A DNA stretch of 64,000 bases from Streptomyces sp. NBC_01231 (GTDB lineage Bacteria; Actinomycetota; Actinomycetes; Streptomycetales; Streptomycetaceae). The stretch is from assembly GCA_035999765.1 (NCBI GenBank), contig CP108521.1, positions 1,612,001 to 1,676,000 of the forward strand, in the 5' to 3' direction. Positions 26,616 to 34,656 of the stretch are shown one piece after another. A program made the translations under genes and the position numbers. Numbering within the stretch: position 1 is the first letter of the stretch; each line of letters starts with the position of its first letter. The notes under the pieces were generated by a model, which was not told where the DNA came from, did no database searches, and was given only the letters and a program-made list of their open reading frames with translations.

Positions 26616-27589
26616 GCCGCCGCCCCTTGCGTGAGGCCGGGAACGACGACGACCCGTCCGGTCGTCACACCGTCCCCGACCCGCTGCACGGCGGCCGCGG
26701 CACCGCTCAGCGGCACGCGCTCGCTGATCAGCGGCTTGATCGCGCCCCGGGCGGCCAGCTCGGTGAGCTGCTCGTGGCAGTGCTGGACCAGCTTCGGGTT
26801 CTTGGTGTTGTACAGGCCCCAGTGCAGGCCGAGGATGGCGTAGTTCTTCACCAGGGCGTGGTTGAGCGACGGGCTGGGGATGGTGCCGCTGGCGAAGCCG
26901 ACAACGATGATCCGGCCCTCGAAGGCGACGACCTTGGTCGACTGGGTGAAGGCCTCGCCGCCGACGGGGTCGTAGATCACGTCGGCGCCCCGGCCCCCGG
27001 TGGCCTCCTTCACCGCGGCGATGACGTCCTCGGCGCGCCGGTCGATCACCACGTCACAGCCCAGCTGCCGGGCGACGGCGGCCTTGTCGGCGCCGCCGAC
27101 GACACCGATCACCGTCGCTCCGGCAGCCTTGCCGAGCTGCACGGCCGCGCTGCCGACCCCTCCTGCGGCAGCGTGGACGAGCAGCGTCTCGCCGGCTTCC
27201 AGCCCGGCCCGCCGGTGCAGGCCGAACCAGCCGGTCTGGTACCCGATGTGCAGGGCGGCCGCCTCGGCGTCGTCCAGCGCTTCGGGAGCGGGCAGGACAG
27301 CGGCGGCGTCCGCGACGGCGTACTCGGCGAAACCGCCGTACGGCAGAGCGGGGTTGGCGATGACCCGGCGCCCGTCCTCCGTCTCGCCGCAGATCTCGAC
27401 GCCGGGCGTGAACGGCAGCGGCGGCCTGACCTGGTAGTGACCCCGCGCCATCAGCACGTCCGGGAAGTTGATGTTCGCCGCGCGCACCTTCAGCAGGACC
27501 TGGCCGTCACCGGGCGTGGGCCGCGCCACGTCCGCCAGGCCCATCACCTCGCCCGGCTCGCCGTTCTCGTGCACTTGCCATGCCTGCAT
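26612..27589 (-). CDS. NADPH:quinone oxidoreductase family (zinc-free MDR) protein
   Basis: 325 residues of the medium-chain dehydrogenase/reductase fold without the zinc ligands. NINFPDVLMARGHYQVRPPL with PFTPGVEICG marks the quinone oxidoreductase branch, and LVHAAAGGVGSAAVQLGKAA is the NADPH-binding GxGxxG-like loop. It would use NADPH to reduce a quinone or an enoyl group. As first gene of an operon with two acyl-CoA dehydrogenases, an enoyl-thioester reductase or detoxifying role is possible. A palindrome overlapping a candidate -10 lies 50 bases upstream. The start ATG 27589 has GGAGG six bases upstream. Confidence 0.88.
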   Translation of the reverse strand: MQAWQVHENGEPGEVMGLADVARPTPGDGQVLLKVRAANINFPDVLMARGHYQVRPPLPFTPGVEICGETEDGRRVIANPALPYGGFAEYAVADAAAVLPAPEALDDAEAAALHIGYQTGWFGLHRRAGLEAGETLLVHAAAGGVGSAAVQLGKAAGATVIGVVGGADKAAVARQLGCDVVIDRRAEDVIAAVKEATGGRGADVIYDPVGGEAFTQSTKVVAFEGRIIVVGFASGTIPSPSLNHALVKNYAILGLHWGLYNTKNPKLVQHCHEQLTELAARGAIKPLISERVPLSGAAAAVQRVGDGVTTGRVVVVPGLTQGAAA

Positions 27590-27633
27590 GCGGTGCCTCC
27601 ACGGGACTGCTTCGTCTGACCGGGGTCCCTCGC

Positions 27634-27650
27634 ATACTAAGCGGTCGCTT
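27634..27650 (-). promoter_or_regulatory. Palindromic operator overlapping a candidate -10
   Basis: AAGCGGTCGCTT (27639-27650) is an inverted repeat with 5-base arms and a 2-base centre. On the minus strand it abuts TAGTAT (27634-27639), a good -10 for the acyl-CoA dehydrogenase operon. The form CTAAGCG-n2-CGCTT resembles sites I associate with TetR-family repressors of fatty acid genes in actinobacteria. No cognate regulator gene is adjacent, so this is inference. Confidence 0.5.
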
Positions 27651-27692
27651 GCCGATCAGGGAACAGCTCCCGCCCGTCGTCTTCGTCGTTCC

Positions 27693-28316
27693 TCAGTGGC
27701 CCTCGCCACCCTCGCGCGCCGACCGTTTCGACCGCTTCGGCCGCGCCCGTACGTGGATCCGCTCCCCCTGCGGCCCGAAGAGGCTGAGGAACTCCGCCGG
27801 CCCCTCCCCGGTCGACCCGAACCAGTGCGGCACCCGGGTGTCGAACTCGACGACCTCCCCGGCCGTCAGGACGGCGTCATGGCCGCCCAGCACCAGCCGG
27901 AGCCGCCCGGACAGCACGTACAGCCACTCGTAGCCCTCGTGGGTCCGCGGCTCCGGTTCCTCGTTCCCCTGTGGCACCAGCACCTTGAAGGCCTGGAGTC
28001 CGCCGGGCTGGCGGGTGAGCGGCCAGTAGGTGCGCCCGTGCCGGGAAATGGGCGCGGCCCGCACCCGTGGGTCGCGCACCGAGGGGGCGCCCACCAGTTC
28101 GTCGAGCGCCACCTCGTGCGCCCGCGCGATCGGCAGCAGCAGCTCCAGGCTGGGCTTGCGCAGACCCGACTCCAGCCGGGAGAGCGTGCTCACCGAGATG
28201 CCGGTCGCCCCGGACAACCCGGCCAGCGTCGCCCCGCGCTCCTTGCGGATCCGTCGCAGTCGCGGGCCCACTTCCGCGAGAACGTCGTCCATGTCGTCGT
28301 CACTCATGCCGTCCAT
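27693..28316 (-). CDS. XRE-family regulator with C-terminal cupin sensor domain
   Basis: 207 residues. Residues about 12-68 are a helix-turn-helix (RLRRIRKERGATLAGLSGAT, then ISVSTLSRLESGLRKPSLEL). From about residue 100 there is a cupin barrel (THEGYEWLYVLSGRLRLVLG, then VVEFDTRVPHWFG with metal-type His). This HTH_3-plus-cupin layout is that of PuuR-like sensors. It is divergent from the flavoprotein gene, with a perfect 12-base palindrome between them, so it probably regulates that gene and itself. Start uncertain: ATG 28316, 28307 and 28334 are in frame and none has a clear Shine-Dalgarno, so the message may be leaderless. Confidence 0.88.
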   Translation of the reverse strand: MDGMSDDDMDDVLAEVGPRLRRIRKERGATLAGLSGATGISVSTLSRLESGLRKPSLELLLPIARAHEVALDELVGAPSVRDPRVRAAPISRHGRTYWPLTRQPGGLQAFKVLVPQGNEEPEPRTHEGYEWLYVLSGRLRLVLGGHDAVLTAGEVVEFDTRVPHWFGSTGEGPAEFLSLFGPQGERIHVRARPKRSKRSAREGGEGH

Positions 28317-28327
28317 TGCAGTTTCGG

Positions 28328-28339
28328 CAAACATGTTTG
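28328..28339. promoter_or_regulatory. Perfect palindrome CAAACATGTTTG between divergent genes
   Basis: A 12-base perfect palindrome, A/T-rich against the GC background, 12 bases upstream of the XRE-cupin start and 46 upstream of the flavoprotein start. Placement and symmetry suit a dimeric helix-turn-helix regulator, most simply the XRE-cupin protein itself. Confidence 0.6.
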
Positions 28340-28385
28340 TCAATGTGGCAGTGACCGAGCGACGGTCGGGGTGGAGGTGGTCACC

Positions 28386-29336
28386 ATGACCGAGAAGTAC
28401 AGCGACACCTACGAGGTGGTCGTCGTCGGAGGCGGCGCGGCCGGGCTGTCCGCCGCGCTGGTCCTGGGCCGGGCCCGGCGCCGGACGCTGGTCGTCGACG
28501 CCGGCGAGCCGCGCAACGCGCCCGCCGCGCACATGCAGGGCTATCTGACCCGGGACGGCATGTCCCCCGCCGACTTCCTGGCGAAGGGCCGCGAGGAGAT
28601 CGCGCGGTACGGGGTGGAGCTGGTCCGGGACCGGGCGGTGGACGTGGCCAGGGACGGGCAGTTCGCCGTGGTCCTGGCGGGCGGCCGGACCGTGCGCGCC
28701 CGGCGCCTGGTGATCGCCACCGGCCTCCAGGACGAGCTGCCGGACGTCGCCGGCCTGGCCGAACGCTTCGGGCGGGATGTGCTGCACTGCCCGTACTGCC
28801 ACGGCTGGGAGGTACGGGACCAGGCGTTCGGCGTCCTCGCCTCGACCCCGATGAGTGTGCACCAGGCACTGATCGTCTCCCAGTGGTCGAAGGACGTGAC
28901 GTTCTTCCTGCACCGGGTCGCCGAGGAGGAGCTGTCGGACGACGACCTGCGCAGGCTGGCAGCGGCCGGGGTGAAGGTGGTGCCCGGTGAGGTCACGGAG
29001 GTGCCGGCCGAGGACGACCGGCTCACCGGGGTCCGGCTCACGGACGGCACGGCCCACGCGCGGGACGTGCTGTTCGTGGCGCCCCGTGCCGTCCCGCGGA
29101 CCGATCTGCTGCGACGGCTGGGTGCCGAACTGCGGGAGACCCCGTTCGGCGCGTATCCCGTGGTGGACGAGACGGGTCTGACGACCGTGCCCGGCGTGTG
29201 GGCGGCGGGCAACGCGATGGGCTTCGCGGAACAGGTCGTCAACGCGGCGGCGGGCGGGTACCGGGCGGGCGCCACGATCAACGGGGACCTGCTGATGGCG
29301 GACCTGGATGCGGCTGCCGCGGCCGTCCGGGTGTAG
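28386..29336 (+). CDS. Thioredoxin reductase-like FAD/NAD(P) oxidoreductase
   Basis: 316 residues. The N-terminal FAD motif VVVGGGAAGLSAALVLGRAR, active-site disulfide HCPYCHGWE (CxxC) and C-terminal GVWAAGNAMGFAEQVVNAAA match the low-molecular-weight thioredoxin reductase family. The NADPH-binding region lacks a clean GxGxxG (FGVLASTPMSVHQALIVSQW), as in the ferredoxin- or bacillithiol-linked side branches, so the electron donor and partner are uncertain. No thioredoxin gene is adjacent. ATG 28386 follows GGAGG. Probably controlled by the divergent XRE-cupin protein. Confidence 0.88.
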   Translation: MTEKYSDTYEVVVVGGGAAGLSAALVLGRARRRTLVVDAGEPRNAPAAHMQGYLTRDGMSPADFLAKGREEIARYGVELVRDRAVDVARDGQFAVVLAGGRTVRARRLVIATGLQDELPDVAGLAERFGRDVLHCPYCHGWEVRDQAFGVLASTPMSVHQALIVSQWSKDVTFFLHRVAEEELSDDDLRRLAAAGVKVVPGEVTEVPAEDDRLTGVRLTDGTAHARDVLFVAPRAVPRTDLLRRLGAELRETPFGAYPVVDETGLTTVPGVWAAGNAMGFAEQVVNAAAGGYRAGATINGDLLMADLDAAAAAVRV

Positions 29337-29365
29337 ACCGTTCGTCTCCGGTGCACCATGGCTGC

Positions 29366-30904
29366 ATGCTGCTGACCCGGCTGGCCCAGGTGTCCCAGGA
29401 GGTGGCCGCCACCTCGGCGCGCTCCCGGAAGATCGCGCTCCTCGCCGCGCTGTTCCGGGACGCCGAGGCCGAGGACGTGCCGATCGTCATCCCGTACCTC
29501 GCCGGACGGCTGCCCCAGGGGCGGCTCGGCGTCGGCTGGAAGGTGCTGAGCCGGCCCGTCGCCCCGGCCGCCGAGCCGAGCCTGACCGTACGCGGGACGC
29601 ACGACCGGCTGAGCGCGCTCGGCGAGGTCTCGGGCGCCGGATCACAGGCCGAGCGGGCTCGCCTGGTCGGTGAGCTGATGGGCGCGGCCACGGAGCACGA
29701 GCAGCGGTTCCTGCTCGGACTGATCAGCGGCGAGGTGCGGCAGGGCGCGCTGGACGCCGTCGCGATCGAGGGCCTCGCCCAGGCCACGCAGGCGCCACCG
29801 GCGGACGTACGGCGGGCCGTGATGCTCGCGGGCTCGCTCCAGACGGTGGCCGAGGCCCTGCTCTCGGACGGCCCCGGCGCCCTGGACCGTTTTCGGCTCA
29901 CCGTCGGCCGCCCGGTCCTGCCGATGCTGGCGCACAGCGCCTCCTCGGTGTCCGAGGCGGTCGACAAGCTCGGCGCGTGCGCGGTGGAGGAGAAGCTGGA
30001 CGGCATCCGCGTCCAGGTGCACCGGGACGGCGACGTCGTACGGCTGTACACCCGCACCCTCGACGACATCACCGACCGGCTGCCCGAACTGACCGCGGCG
30101 GCACTGGAGTTGAGGGGTGAACGTTTCATCCTGGACGGCGAGGTCATCGCCTTCGACGCCGCCGGACGTCCCCGGTCGTTCCAGGAGACCGCCGGGCGGG
30201 TCGGCTCCCGGGTGGACGTGACGACGGCCGCCCGGACGGTCCCCGTCTCCCCCGTCTTCTTCGACGTGCTGTCCGTCGACGACCATGACCTGCTGGATCT
30301 GCCGTTCGCCGAGCGGCACGCGGAGCTGTCCCGGCTGGTACCGGAGCCGATGCGGGTCCGGCGGGCCCTGGTGTCCGGCCCGCCGGAGGTGGGGACGGCC
30401 GAGGAGTTCCTCGCGGAGACCCTGAAGCGCGGCCACGAGGGAGTGGTCGCGAAGTCCCTCGACGCCTCCTACAGCGCGGGCCGGCGGGGTGCCTCCTGGC
30501 TGAAGGTCAAGCCCGTCCACACGCTCGACCTGGTGGTCCTGGCCGCCGAGTGGGGCCACGGCCGCCGCACCGGGAAGCTGTCCAACCTGCACCTCGGGGC
30601 CCGCGCCGCGGACGGTTCGTTCGCGATGCTCGGCAAGACCTTCAAGGGCATGACCGACGCGATGCTGGCCTGGCAGACCGAGCGGCTCCAGGAGCTGGCC
30701 GTGGACACCGACGGATACGTGGTGAGCGTACGTCCCGAACTCGTCGTCGAGATCGCCTACGACGGTCTGCAGAAGTCCACCCGCTACCCGGCCGGCGTCA
30801 CCCTCCGCTTCGCCCGCGTGGTCCGCTACCGCGAGGACAAACGCCCCGAGGACGCCGACACGGTCGAGACGCTCCTCGCCGCCCATCCCGAGGTGAGGCC
30901 GTGA
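29366..30904 (+). CDS. ATP-dependent DNA ligase
   Basis: 512 residues, matching the ATP-dependent ligase common to mycobacteria (LigB) and Streptomyces. An N-terminal helical DNA-binding domain (about 1-190) is followed by the nucleotidyltransferase core with EEKLDGIRVQ (KxDG, adenylated Lys), FILDGEVIAF, GHEGVVAKS and SWLKVKP. The C-terminal OB fold is marked by the GKLSNLHLGAR segment. It seals nicks in duplex DNA using ATP, in the cytosol. ATG 29366 has no strong Shine-Dalgarno. The stop overlaps the following Nudix gene by four bases, suggesting a linked repair function. Confidence 0.93.
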   Translation: MLLTRLAQVSQEVAATSARSRKIALLAALFRDAEAEDVPIVIPYLAGRLPQGRLGVGWKVLSRPVAPAAEPSLTVRGTHDRLSALGEVSGAGSQAERARLVGELMGAATEHEQRFLLGLISGEVRQGALDAVAIEGLAQATQAPPADVRRAVMLAGSLQTVAEALLSDGPGALDRFRLTVGRPVLPMLAHSASSVSEAVDKLGACAVEEKLDGIRVQVHRDGDVVRLYTRTLDDITDRLPELTAAALELRGERFILDGEVIAFDAAGRPRSFQETAGRVGSRVDVTTAARTVPVSPVFFDVLSVDDHDLLDLPFAERHAELSRLVPEPMRVRRALVSGPPEVGTAEEFLAETLKRGHEGVVAKSLDASYSAGRRGASWLKVKPVHTLDLVVLAAEWGHGRRTGKLSNLHLGARAADGSFAMLGKTFKGMTDAMLAWQTERLQELAVDTDGYVVSVRPELVVEIAYDGLQKSTRYPAGVTLRFARVVRYREDKRPEDADTVETLLAAHPEVRP

Positions 30905-31359
30905 AACGCAGCGCGGGCCTGCTGTTGTTCCGGCACACCGATCACGGGCTGGAGGTGTTGCTCGGCCATATGGGCGGCCCCTTCTTCGCGCGGCGCGAGG
31001 CCGGGGCCTGGACGGTGCCGAAGGGCGAGTACGAACCGGACGAGCCGGCCTGGGACGCGGCCCGGCGCGAATTCCAGGAGGAGCTGGGGCTGGCGCCGCC
31101 CGACGGCGAGGCCGTACCGCTGGGCGAGGTCCGGCAGACCAACGGCAAGACCGTCACGGCGTGGGCGGTGGCGGCGGACCTCGATCCGGCGACGATCAGG
31201 CCGGGTACGTTCCGCTTGGAGTGGCCACCGAGGTCCGGGCAGATCCAGGAGTTCCCGGAGCTGGACCGCGTGGCGTGGTTCGGCCTCGACGCCGCCCGGG
31301 TGGTGATCGTGAAGGCGCAGGCCGCGTTTCTCGACCGCCTGACGGAGCACTCGGCCTGA
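30901..31359 (+). CDS. Nudix hydrolase (COG4119-like NTP pyrophosphohydrolase)
   Basis: 152 residues. The Nudix box is complete: G-x5-E-x7-REF-x-EE-x-GL around GEYEPDEPAWDAARREFQEE. The N-terminus KRSAGLLLFRHTDHGLEVLL and the GGPFFARREAGAWTVPKGEY segment are typical of a small conserved family often next to ATP-dependent DNA ligase. It would hydrolyse a nucleoside diphosphate derivative, possibly damaged NTPs. GTG 30901 overlaps the ligase stop (GTGA), so the two are co-translated. Confidence 0.9.
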   Translation: MKRSAGLLLFRHTDHGLEVLLGHMGGPFFARREAGAWTVPKGEYEPDEPAWDAARREFQEELGLAPPDGEAVPLGEVRQTNGKTVTAWAVAADLDPATIRPGTFRLEWPPRSGQIQEFPELDRVAWFGLDAARVVIVKAQAAFLDRLTEHSA

Positions 31360-31436
31360 GCAGACCCACACGCGTTGCGGTCCCCGCCGCCGCGCGGGAA
31401 GGTCGGAAACACAGCCCGTCCCCAGGGAGGTCAGTC

Positions 31437-32822
31437 ATGCCCATCGCAACGGTCAACCCGGCGAACGGCGAGACGTTCAAGACGTACGAGGCCATGGGCG
31501 AGGAGGAGATCGAGCGCAGGCTCCAGCTCGCGGAGGCCACGTTCCGCACGTACCGGACGACGACCTTCGCCGAGCGCGCCCGCCTCCTGCACCGAGCCGC
31601 CGACCTCCTCGAAGAGGACCAGAACGACATCGCCCGCGTGATGACGACCGAGATGGGCAAGCCGGTCAAGCAGGCCCGCGCCGAGGCCGCGAAGTGCGCC
31701 AAGGCGATGCGCTGGTACGCGGACCACGCCGAGGAACTGCTCGCCGACGAGGAGCCCGCCGCCGACGACGTGAAGGACTCCGGCGCCTCCCGTGCCCTGG
31801 TCCGCTACCGGCCGATGGGCCCGGTCCTCGCGGTGATGCCGTGGAACTTCCCGCTGTGGCAGGTGGTCCGCTTCGCGGCCCCGGCCCTGATGGCGGGCAA
31901 CGTGGGCCTGCTCAAGCACGCCTCCAACGTCCCGCAGACCGCGCTGTACCTGGAGGACCTCTTCCACCGCGCGGGGTTCACCGAGGGCACCTTCCAGACC
32001 CTCCTGGTCGGCTCCGGCGCGGTCGACGAGATCCTGCGTGACGACCGCGTCAAGGCGGCCACCCTCACCGGCAGCGAGCCCGCGGGACGGGCGGTCGCCT
32101 CCACCGCCGGGGAGATGATCAAGAAGACGGTGCTGGAGCTGGGCGGCAGCGACCCGTACGTGGTGATGCCCTCCGCCGACATCGACCGGGCCGCCCAGGT
32201 GGCGGTGACCGCGCGGGTGCAGAACAACGGGCAGTCCTGCATCGCCGCCAAGCGGTTCATCGTCCACACGGACGTGTACGACGCGTTCGCCGAGCGGTTC
32301 GTCGCGGGCATGGAGGCGCTGAAGGTCGGCGATCCGCTGGAGGAGGACACCGAGGTCGGGCCCCTGTCCAGCGAGCAGGGACGGGCCGACCTGGAGGAAC
32401 TCGTCGACGACGCCAGGCGCAGCGGCGCGCATGTGCTGTGCGGGGGCGAACGGCCCGACGGGGACGGCTGGTACTACCCGCCGACCGTCCTGGCCGGCAT
32501 CACCCGCGAGATGCGCATCCACCGGGAGGAGGCCTTCGGACCGGTCGCCACGCTGTATCGCGCGGCCGACCTGGACGAGGCGGTACTCATCGCCAACGAC
32601 TCGCCGTTCGGACTGAGTTCGAATGTGTGGACGCGGGACGAGACGGACGTCGACCGGTTCGTCCGCGACCTGGAGGCGGGCGGTGTGTACGTCAACGGGA
32701 TGACCGCGTCCCACCCGGCGTTCCCGTTCGGCGGAGTGAAGAGGTCCGGATACGGGCGAGAGCTGTCCGGGCACGGAATCCGGGAGTTCTGCAACATCAC
32801 CACCGTATGGCACGGAGCGTGA
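31437..32822 (+). CDS. gabD: NADP-dependent succinate-semialdehyde dehydrogenase
   Basis: 461 residues of the aldehyde dehydrogenase superfamily, closest to GabD1. PIATVNPANGETFKTYEAM, then VMPWNFPLWQV, FTGS-like LTGSEPAGRAV, catalytic Glu in LELGGSDPYV and catalytic Cys in NNGQSCIAAKR are all present. The GG-KRSGYGRELS-GIREF C-terminus fits the SSADH branch. Converts succinate semialdehyde to succinate (GABA shunt). Start ATG 31437 has AGGGAGG six bases upstream. Monocistronic. Confidence 0.9.
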   Translation: MPIATVNPANGETFKTYEAMGEEEIERRLQLAEATFRTYRTTTFAERARLLHRAADLLEEDQNDIARVMTTEMGKPVKQARAEAAKCAKAMRWYADHAEELLADEEPAADDVKDSGASRALVRYRPMGPVLAVMPWNFPLWQVVRFAAPALMAGNVGLLKHASNVPQTALYLEDLFHRAGFTEGTFQTLLVGSGAVDEILRDDRVKAATLTGSEPAGRAVASTAGEMIKKTVLELGGSDPYVVMPSADIDRAAQVAVTARVQNNGQSCIAAKRFIVHTDVYDAFAERFVAGMEALKVGDPLEEDTEVGPLSSEQGRADLEELVDDARRSGAHVLCGGERPDGDGWYYPPTVLAGITREMRIHREEAFGPVATLYRAADLDEAVLIANDSPFGLSSNVWTRDETDVDRFVRDLEAGGVYVNGMTASHPAFPFGGVKRSGYGRELSGHGIREFCNITTVWHGA

Positions 32823-32847
32823 CGCTTCCGCGGCTACGATCCCCTTT

Positions 32848-33084
32848 GTGAACCGCGAAGTGACTCTGCCTCTGATCGTCGACGACCGCGGGACCTTGCA
32901 GGTGGCTGCCGCCGACGTCAGCAAGTTGTTGCGGACGGTGGGTGGTCGCTGGCTGCACCTGGTCGAGGCCGGGGAGGACGGGCTCGACGAGGACACGGTG
33001 GCGGCCCTGACGATCGAGCTCGCGAAGCTCGCCGACCGGATCGACGTGGCGTGCATCGCGCACAGCAGCGGGAGTACGCCGTAG
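32848..33084 (+). CDS. Small conserved hypothetical protein
   Basis: 78 residues, acidic, no signal peptide or membrane helix. It reads MNREVTLPLIVDDRGTLQVA and then GGRWLHLVEAGEDGLDEDTV, with a helical C-terminus. High third-position GC and the clean start support a real gene. I recognise it as a Streptomyces-conserved short protein (possibly DUF6213) of unknown function. It lies 25 bases after the aldehyde dehydrogenase stop and may be read from the same transcript. Confidence 0.7.
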   Translation: MNREVTLPLIVDDRGTLQVAAADVSKLLRTVGGRWLHLVEAGEDGLDEDTVAALTIELAKLADRIDVACIAHSSGSTP

Positions 33085-33216
33085 GGGCCTGCTGGGGGTG
33101 ATGGGGTTCCCTGCGACGGGGGCGTGGGCTGTATCGACATGCGGCTGCGCCGCCTGCGTGGGCGCACCAGCCACGGACGGCCGTCCAACCACGACGTACC
33201 CACACCCCCGACGGCG

Positions 33217-34482
33217 TTACCGGATCGGCATCCCCGACAAGGTCCGGGCGATCACGAGCCGCTGGATCTCGCTCGTCCCCTCGAAGATCGTGTAGATCGC
33301 CGCGTCGCGGTGCATCCGCTCCACCGGGTACTCCCGCGTGTAGCCGTTCCCGCCCAGGATCTGAACCGCCTGCGCCGTCACCTTCTTCGCGGTCTCGCTC
33401 GCGAACAGCTTCGACATCGACCCCTCGGCCGCAGTGAACTGCTTGCCGTTGACCGCCATCCAGGACGCCCGCCAGACCAGCAGCCGGGCCGCGTCGACGG
33501 ACGTCCGCATGTCCGCGAGCTGGAAGGCCACGCCCTGGTTGTCGATGATGGGCCGCCCGAACTGCTCACGGGTCTTGGCGTATTCGAGGGCCTCCTCGTA
33601 CGCGGCACGGGCCGTACCGACGGCCATCGCGCCGACGGCCGGACGCGAGGCTTCGAACGTGGCCATCGCCGCGTTCTTCACCCTCCCCCAGCCTCCGGCC
33701 GGGGGGACCCCCATCTCGCTTCGCTCGCCGCCCGTCCTGGCCCGCTCCCGGGCCCGCGCCAGCCGCTCGTCCAGCTTCTCCTTGCCGCCGAGCAGGCAGG
33801 ACCCGGGGACGCGCACGTTGTCGAGGACGACCTCGGCGGTGTGCGAGGCACGGATCCCGTGCTTCTTGAACTTCTGGCCCTGGGCGAGACCGGGCGTGCC
33901 CGGCGGGACGATGAAGGAGGCGTGGCCCTTCGAGCCCAGCTCCGTGTCGACGACCGCGACGACGACATGGACGTTGGCGATCCCGCCGTTGGTCGCCCAG
34001 GTCTTCGTGCCGTTGAGCACCCACTCGTCCTTGGCCTCGTCGTAGACCGCGCGGGTACGCATCGAGGCGACGTCCGAGCCGGCGTCGGGCTCGGAGGAGC
34101 AGAAGGCGGCGACCTTGACATCGTTGGCGTCGCCGTACATCTGCGGGATCCAGGTGCCGATCTGCTCCTCGGTTCCGTTGGCGAGGACGCCGACGGCGGC
34201 GAGGCCGGTGCCGACGATGGACAGGGCGATGCCCGCGTCGCCCCAGAACAGTTCCTCCATGGCCATCGGGATACCGAGGCCGGTGGGGTCGAAGTACTGC
34301 TGGGCGTAGAAGTCGAGGGAGTAGATCCCGACCTTGGCGGCCTCCTGGATCACTGGCCAGGGAGTCTCCTCGCGCTCGTCCCATTCGGCTGCCGCGGGGC
34401 GGATGACGTCGGCCGCGAAGCCGTGCAGCCAGTCCCTGACCTCCTTCTGCTCGTCATTGAGCTCCATGATGAACTCGGCCAT
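33217..34482 (-). CDS. Acyl-CoA dehydrogenase with an in-frame repeat insertion
   Basis: 421 residues. [40 protein letters not shown] and the C-terminal [19 protein letters not shown] with catalytic Glu show a complete, active-type enzyme. Between ARTGGE and [19 protein letters not shown] there is an extra stretch [13 protein letters not shown], encoded by a repeat-like hairpin DNA (33681-33729) that keeps the frame; without it the flanks join as in ordinary homologues. Role: first oxidation of acyl-CoA beta-oxidation. Divergent from a TetR regulator with a shared inverted-repeat operator. GGAGGGG precedes ATG 34482. Confidence 0.9.
   Translation of the reverse strand: MAEFIMELNDEQKEVRDWLHGFAADVIRPAAAEWDEREETPWPVIQEAAKVGIYSLDFYAQQYFDPTGLGIPMAMEELFWGDAGIALSIVGTGLAAVGVLANGTEEQIGTWIPQMYGDANDVKVAAFCSSEPDAGSDVASMRTRAVYDEAKDEWVLNGTKTWATNGGIANVHVVVAVVDTELGSKGHASFIVPPGTPGLAQGQKFKKHGIRASHTAEVVLDNVRVPGSCLLGGKEKLDERLARARERARTGGERSEMGVPPAGGWGRVKNAAMATFEASRPAVGAMAVGTARAAYEEALEYAKTREQFGRPIIDNQGVAFQLADMRTSVDAARLLVWRASWMAVNGKQFTAAEGSMSKLFASETAKKVTAQAVQILGGNGYTREYPVERMHRDAAIYTIFEGTSEIQRLVIARTLSGMPIR
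33681..33729. repeat. Dispersed Streptomyces GC-rich repeat inside the acyl-CoA dehydrogenase gene
   Basis: The stretch contains CCCCCAGCCTCCGGCCGGGG and then CTCGCTTCGCTCGC, a combination I know as a dispersed small repeat in Streptomyces intergenic regions. The C and G runs can fold into a hairpin. It adds about 13 codons to the host gene without a frameshift. No target-site duplication is evident by eye. Confidence 0.65.
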
Positions 34483-34508
34483 GTCCCCTCCAGCAGCGAA
34501 GCACGTGC

Positions 34509-34527
34509 GTGTTACTTACGGTAACAC
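34509..34527. promoter_or_regulatory. Inverted repeat operator between acyl-CoA dehydrogenase and TetR genes
   Basis: GTGTTAC (34509-34515) and GTAACAC (34521-34527) form perfect 7-base arms around a 5-base spacer. Further half-sites TGTTACC (34534-34540) and GCGTTACC (34624-34631) follow. The sites lie upstream of both divergent genes, where the adjacent TetR protein could repress both. Confidence 0.65.
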
Positions 34528-34656
34528 CGAGTCTGTTACCGGCGGGTAGGAAAAGTCAACTCCCGATGACTGCCCGGCCGCCCGTTCGATGTGCGGTGCA
34601 TGCTTGGTGTTAGTTTGCGCAGGCGTTACCTAATCAGCACGGGTGGGGAGAGCAAC

